This document shows, in pieces, positions 8,236-16,164 of a DNA stretch of 64,000 bases (the first letter of the stretch is position 1; each line of letters begins with the position of its first letter). Source of the DNA: Flavobacterium aquicola (lineage in GTDB: Bacteria > Bacteroidota > Bacteroidia > Flavobacteriales > Flavobacteriaceae). The position numbers and the translations under genes are program-made. The DNA lies in contig NZ_QUNI01000009.1 in the NCBI RefSeq assembly GCF_003385115.1, forward strand, positions 1 to 64,000, in the 5' to 3' direction. The notes under the pieces were generated by a model, which saw only the letters and a program-made list of their open reading frames with translations, ran no database searches and had not been told where the DNA came from.

Positions 8236-8262
8236 AGTGGTGATTGCTCACCGCTTTTTTTT
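8236..8262 (+). terminator. Intrinsic terminator between lipoprotein and PKD genes
   Basis: AGTGGTGA (8236-8243) and TCACCGCT (8248-8255) form an 8-bp stem with one wobble pair, followed by eight T. It should partly or wholly separate the lipoprotein from the downstream genes. No TAnnTTTG or GTAACA/GATATA motif is visible between it and the next ATG at 8335, which argues for read-through. Confidence 0.7.
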
Positions 8263-8334
8263 ACTTTTAAAAATTATTTGAATTTTATTTCAAAATACGC
8301 AAAAAGCTATACAGACCGACCAAAATAACCAAAC

Positions 8335-10284
8335 ATGAACAAATCGCTATTCGTTTTTTTTCTAATTGCATCTTTCACTATATGCGCTCAGACAAAAGTA
8401 AAAGACACCATTACCCGAAGAGCTGTTATTGGATACGATCAAAAAGGAAATTTAGTTAGTTTCAAACCCGAAACACCGCCATTGATTCCTATTGCAGGTG
8501 CGCCAAAACCCAGTTATTCCTATCTATGGGAAATGGGCGACGGGCATTACAGTAAAGAAGCCGAACCCAAACATGTCTATAAAAACAAAGGAACTTATAC
8601 GGCCAGACTTACTGTAACCAATAATTACGACAATGGAAAACCGCCCGCTACACGTCCCAAAAAAGTCGTGGTTAATGACATTGAAGACAGCAGTTACAAA
8701 GACATTGCTTCTATTGCACCTCAAAATGGATTAGCAATTCAAAAAAACTGTGATCCTATTCCGGATCAGGAAATGCAGGTAATTGTGAGTTATGAAAATC
8801 TTGAAAACTATGTAACCAATGGAAAGCTCTATCTTTTTTTCAACGAAAAGCAATTCAAAAACAACAATTTCGATTTACAGGAAGTGCGTCCTTATGCCAG
8901 TGAAAGAATCATAAAAGAAAACAGCATCGCAACGGCAGATGACATTGATAATTCGAACCGCTATTTAGCATCCAGCGAAACTTTGGCTTTCGCCAAAAAA
9001 TATAAAGAAACTACTAATGAAACCGATTTGGATTCAACATTATTAGCTGCCAAAAACAGCTATAAAGATGTTGCAGCTTTAGAAATAGACGACCATAATC
9101 CAGGGGAAACCCGAAACGTTTTTTATACTTTCAAGACTACACCCGAAATGATTAAAGACACGAGTGCCACAATTACCATGCGCTCCATTTATGTCCCAAA
9201 CCGAAGCTTTAAAAACCATAAAATAAAAAACCTCGAGATGGAAATCGTTACTTCTCATGATCCCAACAAAATGGGTTCCAACGGAAGTTTCATGAATTAT
9301 AGATTTGTACGTTACAAAAGAGTCAAATTCAAAACCAGTTTTCAAAATAACGGCGAAGGTCCGGCAAGAAAAATACAGCTCGAAACCGATATTCCGGATA
9401 TGTTTGATAAAAGTACCCTGAAAATAGAAAGCATGTATCCTGAATGTCCTATTTGTCCAAAAGGAGAAGCTCCAACGATAAGCTGTCTGGATACCATTGT
9501 GAGAAGCACTCAGATCTTTTTTGTTTTCAAAAATATTTATCTGCCGGGAAGCAATCAGAAAAATGTAAAAGAAATAGACAGCACCAAAGGATTTGTGAAA
9601 TACTCAATGAAGTTCAACGAGGATTTTCATAAAATAAAGACGAAAAGCAGAACGGCTATCATATTCGACAAAAACGAACCTATTATAACCAATTATGCCA
9701 CTACCCGATTCACTCCCGGAATATCCATTGGAGCGAAAGCCGGCTATAACATATACACAAACTTGGAAAATCCAAAAAGTTATTTTGTCGGAGCCACAAT
9801 CTCTCCTTTTAAATCATACCGCTATTACCTGCAGGCCGAATTTTTGAATAACGTAACTTCCTACGACGGCACTACGACTGTCACCCAAGAATTCAATCAG
9901 GATACAGGAAAAGTACAGTTAAACCGCATTACAGCATCCACTGAAAACAAAAACATCAATTGGGAAATCCCCGTATTGTTCCGATATAATATTTCTACTT
10001 ATTTTGGGATAGGAGCTGGTGCTCAGATAAACATGAATATTTCGGAAAAACAGACTCAAAATATTCAAACTGATATCTATGAAGGACCATCAGATAAATT
10101 ATTATTGCGTACAGTTTATTCGACCGAAACAGCAACTGACTCTTTTACTCAATTAAAATCAGGACTTCTGTTTGACTTCACTGCAGGTTTTGCCCGAATC
10201 GGTCCTAGTTTCGGAGCACGTTATGTGCTTAACTTTGACAATAATTTCAGTTATTGTCAGTTATATGCTATCTGGAAATTTTAA
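8335..10284 (+). CDS. PKD-domain protein with C-terminal outer-membrane beta-barrel-like region
   Basis: 649 residues. A signal peptide covers 1-18 (FFLIASFTICAQ). A PKD domain follows at about 40-113, with the diagnostic WEMGDG and Y-x2-KGTYTARLTV. The middle, about 130-450, is unassigned; it has a C-x2-C-containing stretch (YPECPICPKGE) near 375. The last 180 residues alternate in beta-strand fashion (YFVGATISPF; FGIGAGAQINMNI; FGARYVLNF) and end in Phe, as outer-membrane barrels do. It probably displays the PKD part at the cell surface or in the periplasm. It precedes the CHAT protease gene by 55 bases and is likely co-transcribed with it. Confidence 0.7.
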   Translation: MNKSLFVFFLIASFTICAQTKVKDTITRRAVIGYDQKGNLVSFKPETPPLIPIAGAPKPSYSYLWEMGDGHYSKEAEPKHVYKNKGTYTARLTVTNNYDNGKPPATRPKKVVVNDIEDSSYKDIASIAPQNGLAIQKNCDPIPDQEMQVIVSYENLENYVTNGKLYLFFNEKQFKNNNFDLQEVRPYASERIIKENSIATADDIDNSNRYLASSETLAFAKKYKETTNETDLDSTLLAAKNSYKDVAALEIDDHNPGETRNVFYTFKTTPEMIKDTSATITMRSIYVPNRSFKNHKIKNLEMEIVTSHDPNKMGSNGSFMNYRFVRYKRVKFKTSFQNNGEGPARKIQLETDIPDMFDKSTLKIESMYPECPICPKGEAPTISCLDTIVRSTQIFFVFKNIYLPGSNQKNVKEIDSTKGFVKYSMKFNEDFHKIKTKSRTAIIFDKNEPIITNYATTRFTPGISIGAKAGYNIYTNLENPKSYFVGATISPFKSYRYYLQAEFLNNVTSYDGTTTVTQEFNQDTGKVQLNRITASTENKNINWEIPVLFRYNISTYFGIGAGAQINMNISEKQTQNIQTDIYEGPSDKLLLRTVYSTETATDSFTQLKSGLLFDFTAGFARIGPSFGARYVLNFDNNFSYCQLYAIWKF

Positions 10285-10339
10285 TTTAAACACAAAGAAA
10301 AAACTCAACATTTTACTAAATATCAGACAACCAAATGGC

Positions 10340-12964
10340 ATGATCAAAAAAAGCATCTTTCTTTACCTTTTTACAATTATAAATCTTTATGGGCAAAAAA
10401 AGCTCCCTGAAGACCTAACTTATGATGCCATCGATTATTTTGTCGCCAGCCCGTCTTTGGAAGGCATTAAAAAACTTAATAGCGTTGAAACTCTTTTCTG
10501 GAAGAGTCAGGACAAAAAAACAAAGGAAGGATTACTGTCAATTGTTGTTCTTAACTGCAATAAAGGATATTACGAAAATAAATTTGGACGAACCAACCAA
10601 GCCATTGCCAGTTATGAAAAAGCATGGAAAACGTACCAGACTTATCAGCTCACCGATTATGACATAATTGAATACTGTCTAAAACCGCTCGGGAATTTAT
10701 ACACCATAATTGGAGATTATACTAATGCCGAAAACACTATAAAGCACTATTATTTTATTGCCAATGTGCAAAAAAATGAACCGCAGAAAATCGCTGCAAT
10801 TCTTAATTTATCAAATACGTACCAAAACTCAGGCAGGATTACCGAAGCTATTGATTTAATTGAAAATACAATTCAAACCGAAAAATTGACATCGGTTCAA
10901 AAAGGGCTTTTATTAAATAATTTAGGGGCAAATTACCTTTTAAGATCAATAAATGAAGATACATTTAATGCTGAAGTGGCTTTTTCAAAAGCAATCCCTT
11001 TATTAAAACAAGACAAAACCCAAACAGAAGCTTTATTCAACATCTACATTAATCTGTATAGGATTAAAATGAACAGCCAAAAGAATGAGGCTCTAAATTA
11101 TTTTGCAAAAGCCAAAAATATTTTTGAAAGCTTACCAGATAAAGAACCTAGAAAAAAAGCCCAATTTTATTTGGAAGAAGTTATTCTGTTGTTAAAACAA
11201 AATAATTTAGCCGAAGCCCAAACTGTACTTCAAAAAGTTTTTAAAATATTAATTTCTAATTATTCCAAAGAAAAAAAACTTCCCGAGGAAAATTCCCTTT
11301 ATGCCGAATCCGTTTTGCTCGATGCCCTAGACCTTCAAGCAGACTTATTCACAGCACAAAAACAGCCCGAGAAAGCATTAAAAAGCTATGATCTTGCATT
11401 TCGCATAGAGAAATTATTTCAGCTGCTCATCGTCTATGAAAATTCAAAAATAATTACCCAAATCAAAAACAGAAAACGGATCGAAAAATGCATCCAGATT
11501 TACCAGTCGTTATTTAAAAAAGAAGGCAATCCTATTTATATAGAAAAAGCCTTTCAGCTGGTAGAACATACTAAATCGTGCGTTTTAAAAAATGAAATTT
11601 TCAGAAACCAAACTGCTTCAAAAAACGAAAAGCAAAAAGTTGAAGATTTACGATTTTGGAACAATGAAATTCTGAAAGAACAGCAAAAAGGAGAATTGGC
11701 CAATATCAATAAAATAAACGAAGCCATTAAAAAGCAGAATGTGGCAATGCTCATTCTAAAAGAGTACCAGCCTTCCCGCACAAAGCAAAGCAATACAGTT
11801 ATTAATGTCAATGCATTATACTCCAAACTTGAATCTGACGATGCCGTTATGGTCGAATACTTTTGGGGTTCACAAACGGTTTATGTTTTTACTGTGCAAA
11901 ACAAAAAAATTACACTGCAGAGTTTCTGCACAGGACAAATGTGCGGTGAACCAATAGTCACTTATGTAAGTCTTTTTAATAATGCAAACAGTATTACAAA
12001 CGACATTAGCTTTTACAATAAAACTGCTGCTTTGGCTTATAAAAATCTATTGCTGCCAACTAAATCAAGTAATAAAAATCTCATCATCATTCCTGATGGA
12101 ATTTTAAATTTCCTACCATTTGAAGCGCTGATAACCAAAGAATCCAATACTACCAATTTTGAAAAAATGCACTATCTGCTAAATGACTTCAATATTGCGT
12201 ACAACAATTCAGCCAGTTTTTATTTGGATACCAAACCCTTTTCCCAAAAAGAGAAAACCGTTTTGGGTATTTTTCCTGTTTTTGAAAAAACAAATTACAC
12301 TCTCACTTATTCTAAAAAAGAACTGCAATCGATCAGAAACAGTTTTAAAGGCCGTTTTTTTGAAAACAGCGATGCTGCTTTTCAAAATTTTAAAAATAAC
12401 GCCGCTAAATATTCTATACTGCATTTATCAACTCATGCGTCGGCTGGCGACATTGAAACACCAGCCAGCATAAAATTTTATGATCGGGAAGTCATGTATT
12501 CCGAATTATATCATCTGAATATACATCCCAATCTGGTTGTTTTGAGTGCCTGCGAAACAGGGATTGGCAAACTCTACAAATCCGAAGGAGCGATGAGTAT
12601 TGCCAGAGGCTTTCAGTTTGCGGGAGCTCAAAATTTATTATTCTCTTTATGGAAAGTAAATGACTATACAACCTCAGTGTTTATGGGGGATTTTTATAAA
12701 CACATCAAAAAAAATGAATCTTATTTTGAAGCTAATGCTAATGCAAAACTTGGTTTTTTAAAAAATAAAAACATTTCAAATGCCAAAAAATCACCTTATT
12801 ACTGGGCTTCATTTGTATATTACGGTGATATCGAAAACAAAGAAAAAAATAACTATCTGCTGATAGGTTTTGTAATTACTGCAGTAGTAATCAGCTGTTT
12901 TATAATATACAGACTTACCTTTAAAAGAATAAAAAAAGAAAAAATCAAATTCAAAAACCAATAA
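10340..12964 (+). CDS. TPR-CHAT caspase-like protease, exported and membrane-anchored
   Basis: 874 residues from the ATG at 10340. An in-frame ATG at 10172 lies inside the PKD gene and would hide the signal peptide MIKKSIFLYLFTIINLYGQ. About 50-470 are helical TPR-like repeats. The CHAT domain covers about 500-825 and has the expected cysteine-protease dyad, His699 in LSTHASAGD and Cys738 in LSACETGIG. A membrane segment at about 837-858 is followed by a basic tail (RIKKEKIKF). The signal peptide plus this C-terminal anchor puts the protease domain in the periplasm. CHAT proteins elsewhere are proteases switched on by partners through TPR regions; substrate and trigger here are unknown. Confidence 0.85.
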   Translation: MIKKSIFLYLFTIINLYGQKKLPEDLTYDAIDYFVASPSLEGIKKLNSVETLFWKSQDKKTKEGLLSIVVLNCNKGYYENKFGRTNQAIASYEKAWKTYQTYQLTDYDIIEYCLKPLGNLYTIIGDYTNAENTIKHYYFIANVQKNEPQKIAAILNLSNTYQNSGRITEAIDLIENTIQTEKLTSVQKGLLLNNLGANYLLRSINEDTFNAEVAFSKAIPLLKQDKTQTEALFNIYINLYRIKMNSQKNEALNYFAKAKNIFESLPDKEPRKKAQFYLEEVILLLKQNNLAEAQTVLQKVFKILISNYSKEKKLPEENSLYAESVLLDALDLQADLFTAQKQPEKALKSYDLAFRIEKLFQLLIVYENSKIITQIKNRKRIEKCIQIYQSLFKKEGNPIYIEKAFQLVEHTKSCVLKNEIFRNQTASKNEKQKVEDLRFWNNEILKEQQKGELANINKINEAIKKQNVAMLILKEYQPSRTKQSNTVINVNALYSKLESDDAVMVEYFWGSQTVYVFTVQNKKITLQSFCTGQMCGEPIVTYVSLFNNANSITNDISFYNKTAALAYKNLLLPTKSSNKNLIIIPDGILNFLPFEALITKESNTTNFEKMHYLLNDFNIAYNNSASFYLDTKPFSQKEKTVLGIFPVFEKTNYTLTYSKKELQSIRNSFKGRFFENSDAAFQNFKNNAAKYSILHLSTHASAGDIETPASIKFYDREVMYSELYHLNIHPNLVVLSACETGIGKLYKSEGAMSIARGFQFAGAQNLLFSLWKVNDYTTSVFMGDFYKHIKKNESYFEANANAKLGFLKNKNISNAKKSPYYWASFVYYGDIENKEKNNYLLIGFVITAVVISCFIIYRLTFKRIKKEKIKFKNQ

Positions 12965-13011
12965 TCCAGCGGCTAATACTATTTTTACGATGCAAAACAG
13001 CAGTTTCCAAC

Positions 13012-13449
13012 ATGAAAAATCTACACGAAAAACTCAAGAAAGCAGATTACAAAAAAGTAAAATTTACAATTACCAAAACCCAGCACCTTTTAATTAAGGC
13101 AAAAATCAACGGCGTAAAAGGAAATTTCATACTGGACACGGGAGCTTCGAACAGCTGTGTGGGATTTGAAGGCATTGAACATTTTGCATTGGAAGCTAAA
13201 AATTCCAAAACCAAAGCTTCGGGTGCTGGAGCGACAGGCATGCTTACGCAGATGGCTTCGGGCAATAAACTCAAATTGTCCAAATGGAAAACATCTAAAC
13301 TGGATCTTGTAATCTTCGATTTATCACACGTTAACGAAGCTTTAGGCCAGTATAAAGTAAAACCAGTTCACGGCATCATAGGCGCCGATGTCCTTCTGAA
13401 AGGCAAAGGGATTATTGATTATTTTAATCATTTTTTGTATTTGAAATAG
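13012..13449 (+). CDS. Retropepsin-like aspartic protease
   Basis: 145 residues. Asp42-Thr43-Gly44 in [13 protein letters not shown] is the catalytic loop of clan AA (retropepsin-like) proteases, and [18 protein letters not shown] is the matching C-terminal strand and loop. As in retropepsins there is one DTG, so a dimer is expected. No signal peptide is present, placing it in the cytoplasm, unlike the CHAT protein 47 bases upstream. It ends 26 bases inside the convergent MFS gene. With CHAT it makes a two-protease gene pair; whether they act together is unknown. Confidence 0.75.
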   Translation: MKNLHEKLKKADYKKVKFTITKTQHLLIKAKINGVKGNFILDTGASNSCVGFEGIEHFALEAKNSKTKASGAGATGMLTQMASGNKLKLSKWKTSKLDLVIFDLSHVNEALGQYKVKPVHGIIGADVLLKGKGIIDYFNHFLYLK

Positions 13450-14659
13450 CATATTTTTTCAATGAAAAATACGCGACAATACCGCTGATGATCATTAATA
13501 AACCACCCAGAATAAATGGCATTCCTGGGAATTCGAATGGAGAGCCTTTATGCGTAAAATAATAAAAAAGACCGGACATTACCGGCGGTCCAATAATGGT
13601 TGCCGCACTCATTAAACTAGCAATTGTACCTTGAATCTCCCCTTGTTCAGTCGGCAGAACATGAGTCGAAATTATAGCGCGCAAGGATGGACCGGCAATA
13701 CCTGCGATACAGTACGGAATCAAAAAGACAAACATCATCCAGCTTTGCGAAGCAAAAGCGAACAAAAACATTCCGATAGCATATAATGTAATTCCGATAT
13801 AAATGCTTTTCTCATTTCCTAATTTTCTGCTTGTCCATCGTATCAGTCCGCCCTGCACAAGACTTACCAAAACTCCTGCAACACCCAGCGAAATTCCAAC
13901 CATTTTTTCGTTCCAGCTAAATTTGTACATCGTGAAATAACTCCAATTGCTGTCTACTGCATGAGCTGCAACATAAATCAAAAACAAGGCAAATAACAAT
14001 CCATAAAGTGACGGATATTTCTTTAGATTTAAAAAGGTTCCAATTGGATTGGCTCGTTTTAAATTCACTGCCCGTCTATTTTCTTTGGATAAGGATTCTG
14101 GCAGAATAAAATAGCCATATAAGAAATTCAGCATGCACAAAACTGCCGCCGCATAAAAAGGAATTCTAGATCCATAATGTCCCAAGACACCTCCAATAAC
14201 AGGTCCAATTATAAACCCAAGCCCAAAAGCCACACCAATCATTCCAAAGTTTTTGGCTCTGTTCTCAGGTGTACTGACATCAGCTATATACGCCGAAGCG
14301 GTCGAGATACTTGCTCCGGTTAATCCAGCGATTATTCTTCCCACAAACAGCCATGTAATCGTTGGTGCAAATGCCAGCAGCATATAATCGAGTGAAAAGG
14401 CAAAAAGTGAAATTAGAATTACAGGTCTTCGTCCAAATTTGTCACTTAAATTACCTATTAGAGGTGCAAACATAAATTGGGTTATCGCATAAGCAAACGT
14501 CAGCCAGCCACCGTATTTTGCCGCTTCACTGACATCACCCTGTATTAATTCCTCAATCAGTTTTGGTATAACCGGAATGATAATTCCCCAGCCCGTAATA
14601 TCGATTAACATTGTGATGAAAATGAAGCCGATAGCAGCTTGTTTTTTGCTTGATGCCAT
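13424..14659 (-). CDS. MFS transporter, TCR/Tet-like drug exporter family
   Basis: A 411-residue membrane protein with about 12 transmembrane segments, expected to export a small molecule in exchange for protons. It begins with the family pattern [19 protein letters not shown], has the MFS motif A as [12 protein letters not shown] after the second helix, and [17 protein letters not shown] in helix 4-5. The family includes tetracycline exporters, but also many exporters of unknown substrate; sequence alone does not justify a resistance claim. Its 3' end overlaps the convergent retropepsin gene by 26 bases with no terminator between. A shared terminator lies upstream at 14691-14722. Confidence 0.85.
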   Translation of the reverse strand: MASSKKQAAIGFIFITMLIDITGWGIIIPVIPKLIEELIQGDVSEAAKYGGWLTFAYAITQFMFAPLIGNLSDKFGRRPVILISLFAFSLDYMLLAFAPTITWLFVGRIIAGLTGASISTASAYIADVSTPENRAKNFGMIGVAFGLGFIIGPVIGGVLGHYGSRIPFYAAAVLCMLNFLYGYFILPESLSKENRRAVNLKRANPIGTFLNLKKYPSLYGLLFALFLIYVAAHAVDSNWSYFTMYKFSWNEKMVGISLGVAGVLVSLVQGGLIRWTSRKLGNEKSIYIGITLYAIGMFLFAFASQSWMMFVFLIPYCIAGIAGPSLRAIISTHVLPTEQGEIQGTIASLMSAATIIGPPVMSGLFYYFTHKGSPFEFPGMPFILGGLLMIISGIVAYFSLKKYAISNTKND

Positions 14660-14690
14660 AGTATTTAGTTAGTGAGACAAATAAACAAAA

Positions 14691-14722
14691 AATCCGTTTA
14701 GAAAAAACTCTAAACGGATTTC
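14691..14722. terminator. Terminator downstream of odhB
   Basis: AATCCGTTTAGA (14691-14702) and TCTAAACGGATT pair perfectly over 12 bp. On the minus strand TTTTTGTTTA follows, so it ends the odhA-odhB transcript before the MFS gene. A plus-strand T-run (TCTTTATTTT) also follows. Confidence 0.8.
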
Positions 14723-14745
14723 TTTATTTTAAGAAATTTGCTTGA

Positions 14746-15978
14746 TTACAATTCCAATGCTTTTTTAGCATTTCCTCCCATCAATAATTCTAATGGGTTT
14801 TCCAATGCTTCTTTTACAGCAACCAAGAAACCAACAGACTCACGTCCATCAATGATTCTGTGGTCATAAGAAAGAGCTACATACATCATTGGGTGAATTT
14901 CCACTTTACCGTTTACAGCAATCGGACGCTCAATAATGTTGTGCATTCCAAGGATTCCAGATTGTGGAGGATTGATAATTGGCGTAGACAGCATAGAACC
15001 AAAAACACCACCATTAGTGATTGTAAAAGTTCCTCCTGTCATATCATCAACAGTAATTTGTCCGTCACGAGCTCTTAAAGCTAATCTTTTGATTTCAGCT
15101 TCAACACCACGGAAAGTTAAGTTTTCAGCATTGCGAACTACAGGAACCATAAGTCCTTTTGGCCCGGAAACTGCGATAGAAATATCAGCAAAATCGAAAG
15201 CGATTTTGTGATCACCGTCCATCATAGAGTTTACGTCTGGATACAATTCTAAAGCTCTTGTAACTGCTTTAGTAAAGAAAGACATGTATCCTAAACCAAG
15301 TCCGCCATGTTTTGCTTTGAAAGCATCTTTGTATTCATTACGGATCAAGTTGATTGGCGTCATGTTAACTTCGTTGAAAGTAGTCAACATTGCTGTTTCG
15401 TTTTTAGCAGCTACTAATCTTTCAGCTACTTTACGACGAAGCATTGATAATTTTGTACGTTCTTGTCCACGGTTTCCGCCAGTTGGAGTTCCCATAGAAG
15501 GCACTGCATTTACAGCATCATCTTTAGTTATTCTTCCGCCTTTACCAGTTCCTGAAACTGTTGCTGGAGCGATATTTTTTTCGTCTAATATTTTTTTAGC
15601 TGCTGGAGACGGTGTTCCTGCTGCATAAGATGCTGCTGGCGCTGGTGCCGCTGCTACTGGAGCCGGAGCCACTGGTGCTGGTGCTGCTTTTGGAGCTTCA
15701 GCTGCTGGAGCCGCTGCAGGTGCAGAACCTGCTGGTTTCGCTGCATCAGTATCAATAAGACAAACAACTGCCCCAACTGCTACTGTATCACCTTCTTCTG
15801 CTTTTAGCGTGATAACTCCACTCATTTCAGCTGGCAATTCAAGTGTTGCTTTGTCAGAATCAACCTCAGCAATAGCTTGGTCTTTTTCTACATAATCTCC
15901 GTCTTTTACTAACCATGTTGCAATTTCTACTTCCTTGATTGATTCCCCTGGTGATGGGACTTTCATTTCTAAAATCAT
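14746..15978 (-). CDS. odhB: 2-oxoglutarate dehydrogenase E2, dihydrolipoyllysine-residue succinyltransferase
   Basis: 410 residues; transfers the succinyl group to CoA in the 2-oxoglutarate dehydrogenase complex of the TCA cycle. The lipoyl domain (1-77) has the lipoylated Lys43 in DSDKATLEL. An Ala/Pro-rich linker covers about 80-120. The peripheral-subunit-binding domain follows (about 120-157, [13 protein letters not shown]...GRITKDDA). The catalytic domain ends with His373 and Asp377 in [10 protein letters not shown]. It lies downstream of odhA on the same strand with a 186-base gap holding a palindromic repeat. The E3 subunit is not in the window. Confidence 0.93.
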   Translation of the reverse strand: MILEMKVPSPGESIKEVEIATWLVKDGDYVEKDQAIAEVDSDKATLELPAEMSGVITLKAEEGDTVAVGAVVCLIDTDAAKPAGSAPAAAPAAEAPKAAPAPVAPAPVAAAPAPAASYAAGTPSPAAKKILDEKNIAPATVSGTGKGGRITKDDAVNAVPSMGTPTGGNRGQERTKLSMLRRKVAERLVAAKNETAMLTTFNEVNMTPINLIRNEYKDAFKAKHGGLGLGYMSFFTKAVTRALELYPDVNSMMDGDHKIAFDFADISIAVSGPKGLMVPVVRNAENLTFRGVEAEIKRLALRARDGQITVDDMTGGTFTITNGGVFGSMLSTPIINPPQSGILGMHNIIERPIAVNGKVEIHPMMYVALSYDHRIIDGRESVGFLVAVKEALENPLELLMGGNAKKALEL

Positions 15979-16050
15979 GTCTTATTATTTTAAATTATGA
16001 ATTTTATATTCTAAATTGTTCTTGAAAGAACACTTGTTCATTTTATTTTT

Positions 16051-16161
16051 TAGCCCTGATGGCCAAATTACTTTCGCAATTACCTTTTTATTTTTCCTTT
16101 AAAAATAAAAAGATACAGTGGACAGCAGGACATCGAAGATTCAGCGAAGCTAAATAGCTCC
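16051..16161 (+). repeat. Interspersed palindromic repeat, family 1, diverged copy D
   Basis: Starts TAGCCCTGAT, then a stem-loop with arms CTTTTTATTTTT and AAAAATAAAAAG around 16084-16112, then ATACAGTGGACAGCAGGA, and ends TAGCTCC at 16155-16161. Flanks match the copy at 53663-53737; the segment around 16061-16080 has extra bases. It fills most of the odhA-odhB gap. Confidence 0.75.
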
Positions 16162-16164
16162 TTA

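Noticed and set aside
13424-14659. Calling the MFS protein a tetracycline-resistance determinant
   Set aside because: The motifs only place it in the TCR/Tet-like exporter family. There is no resistance context, mobile element or TetR-type gene next to it.
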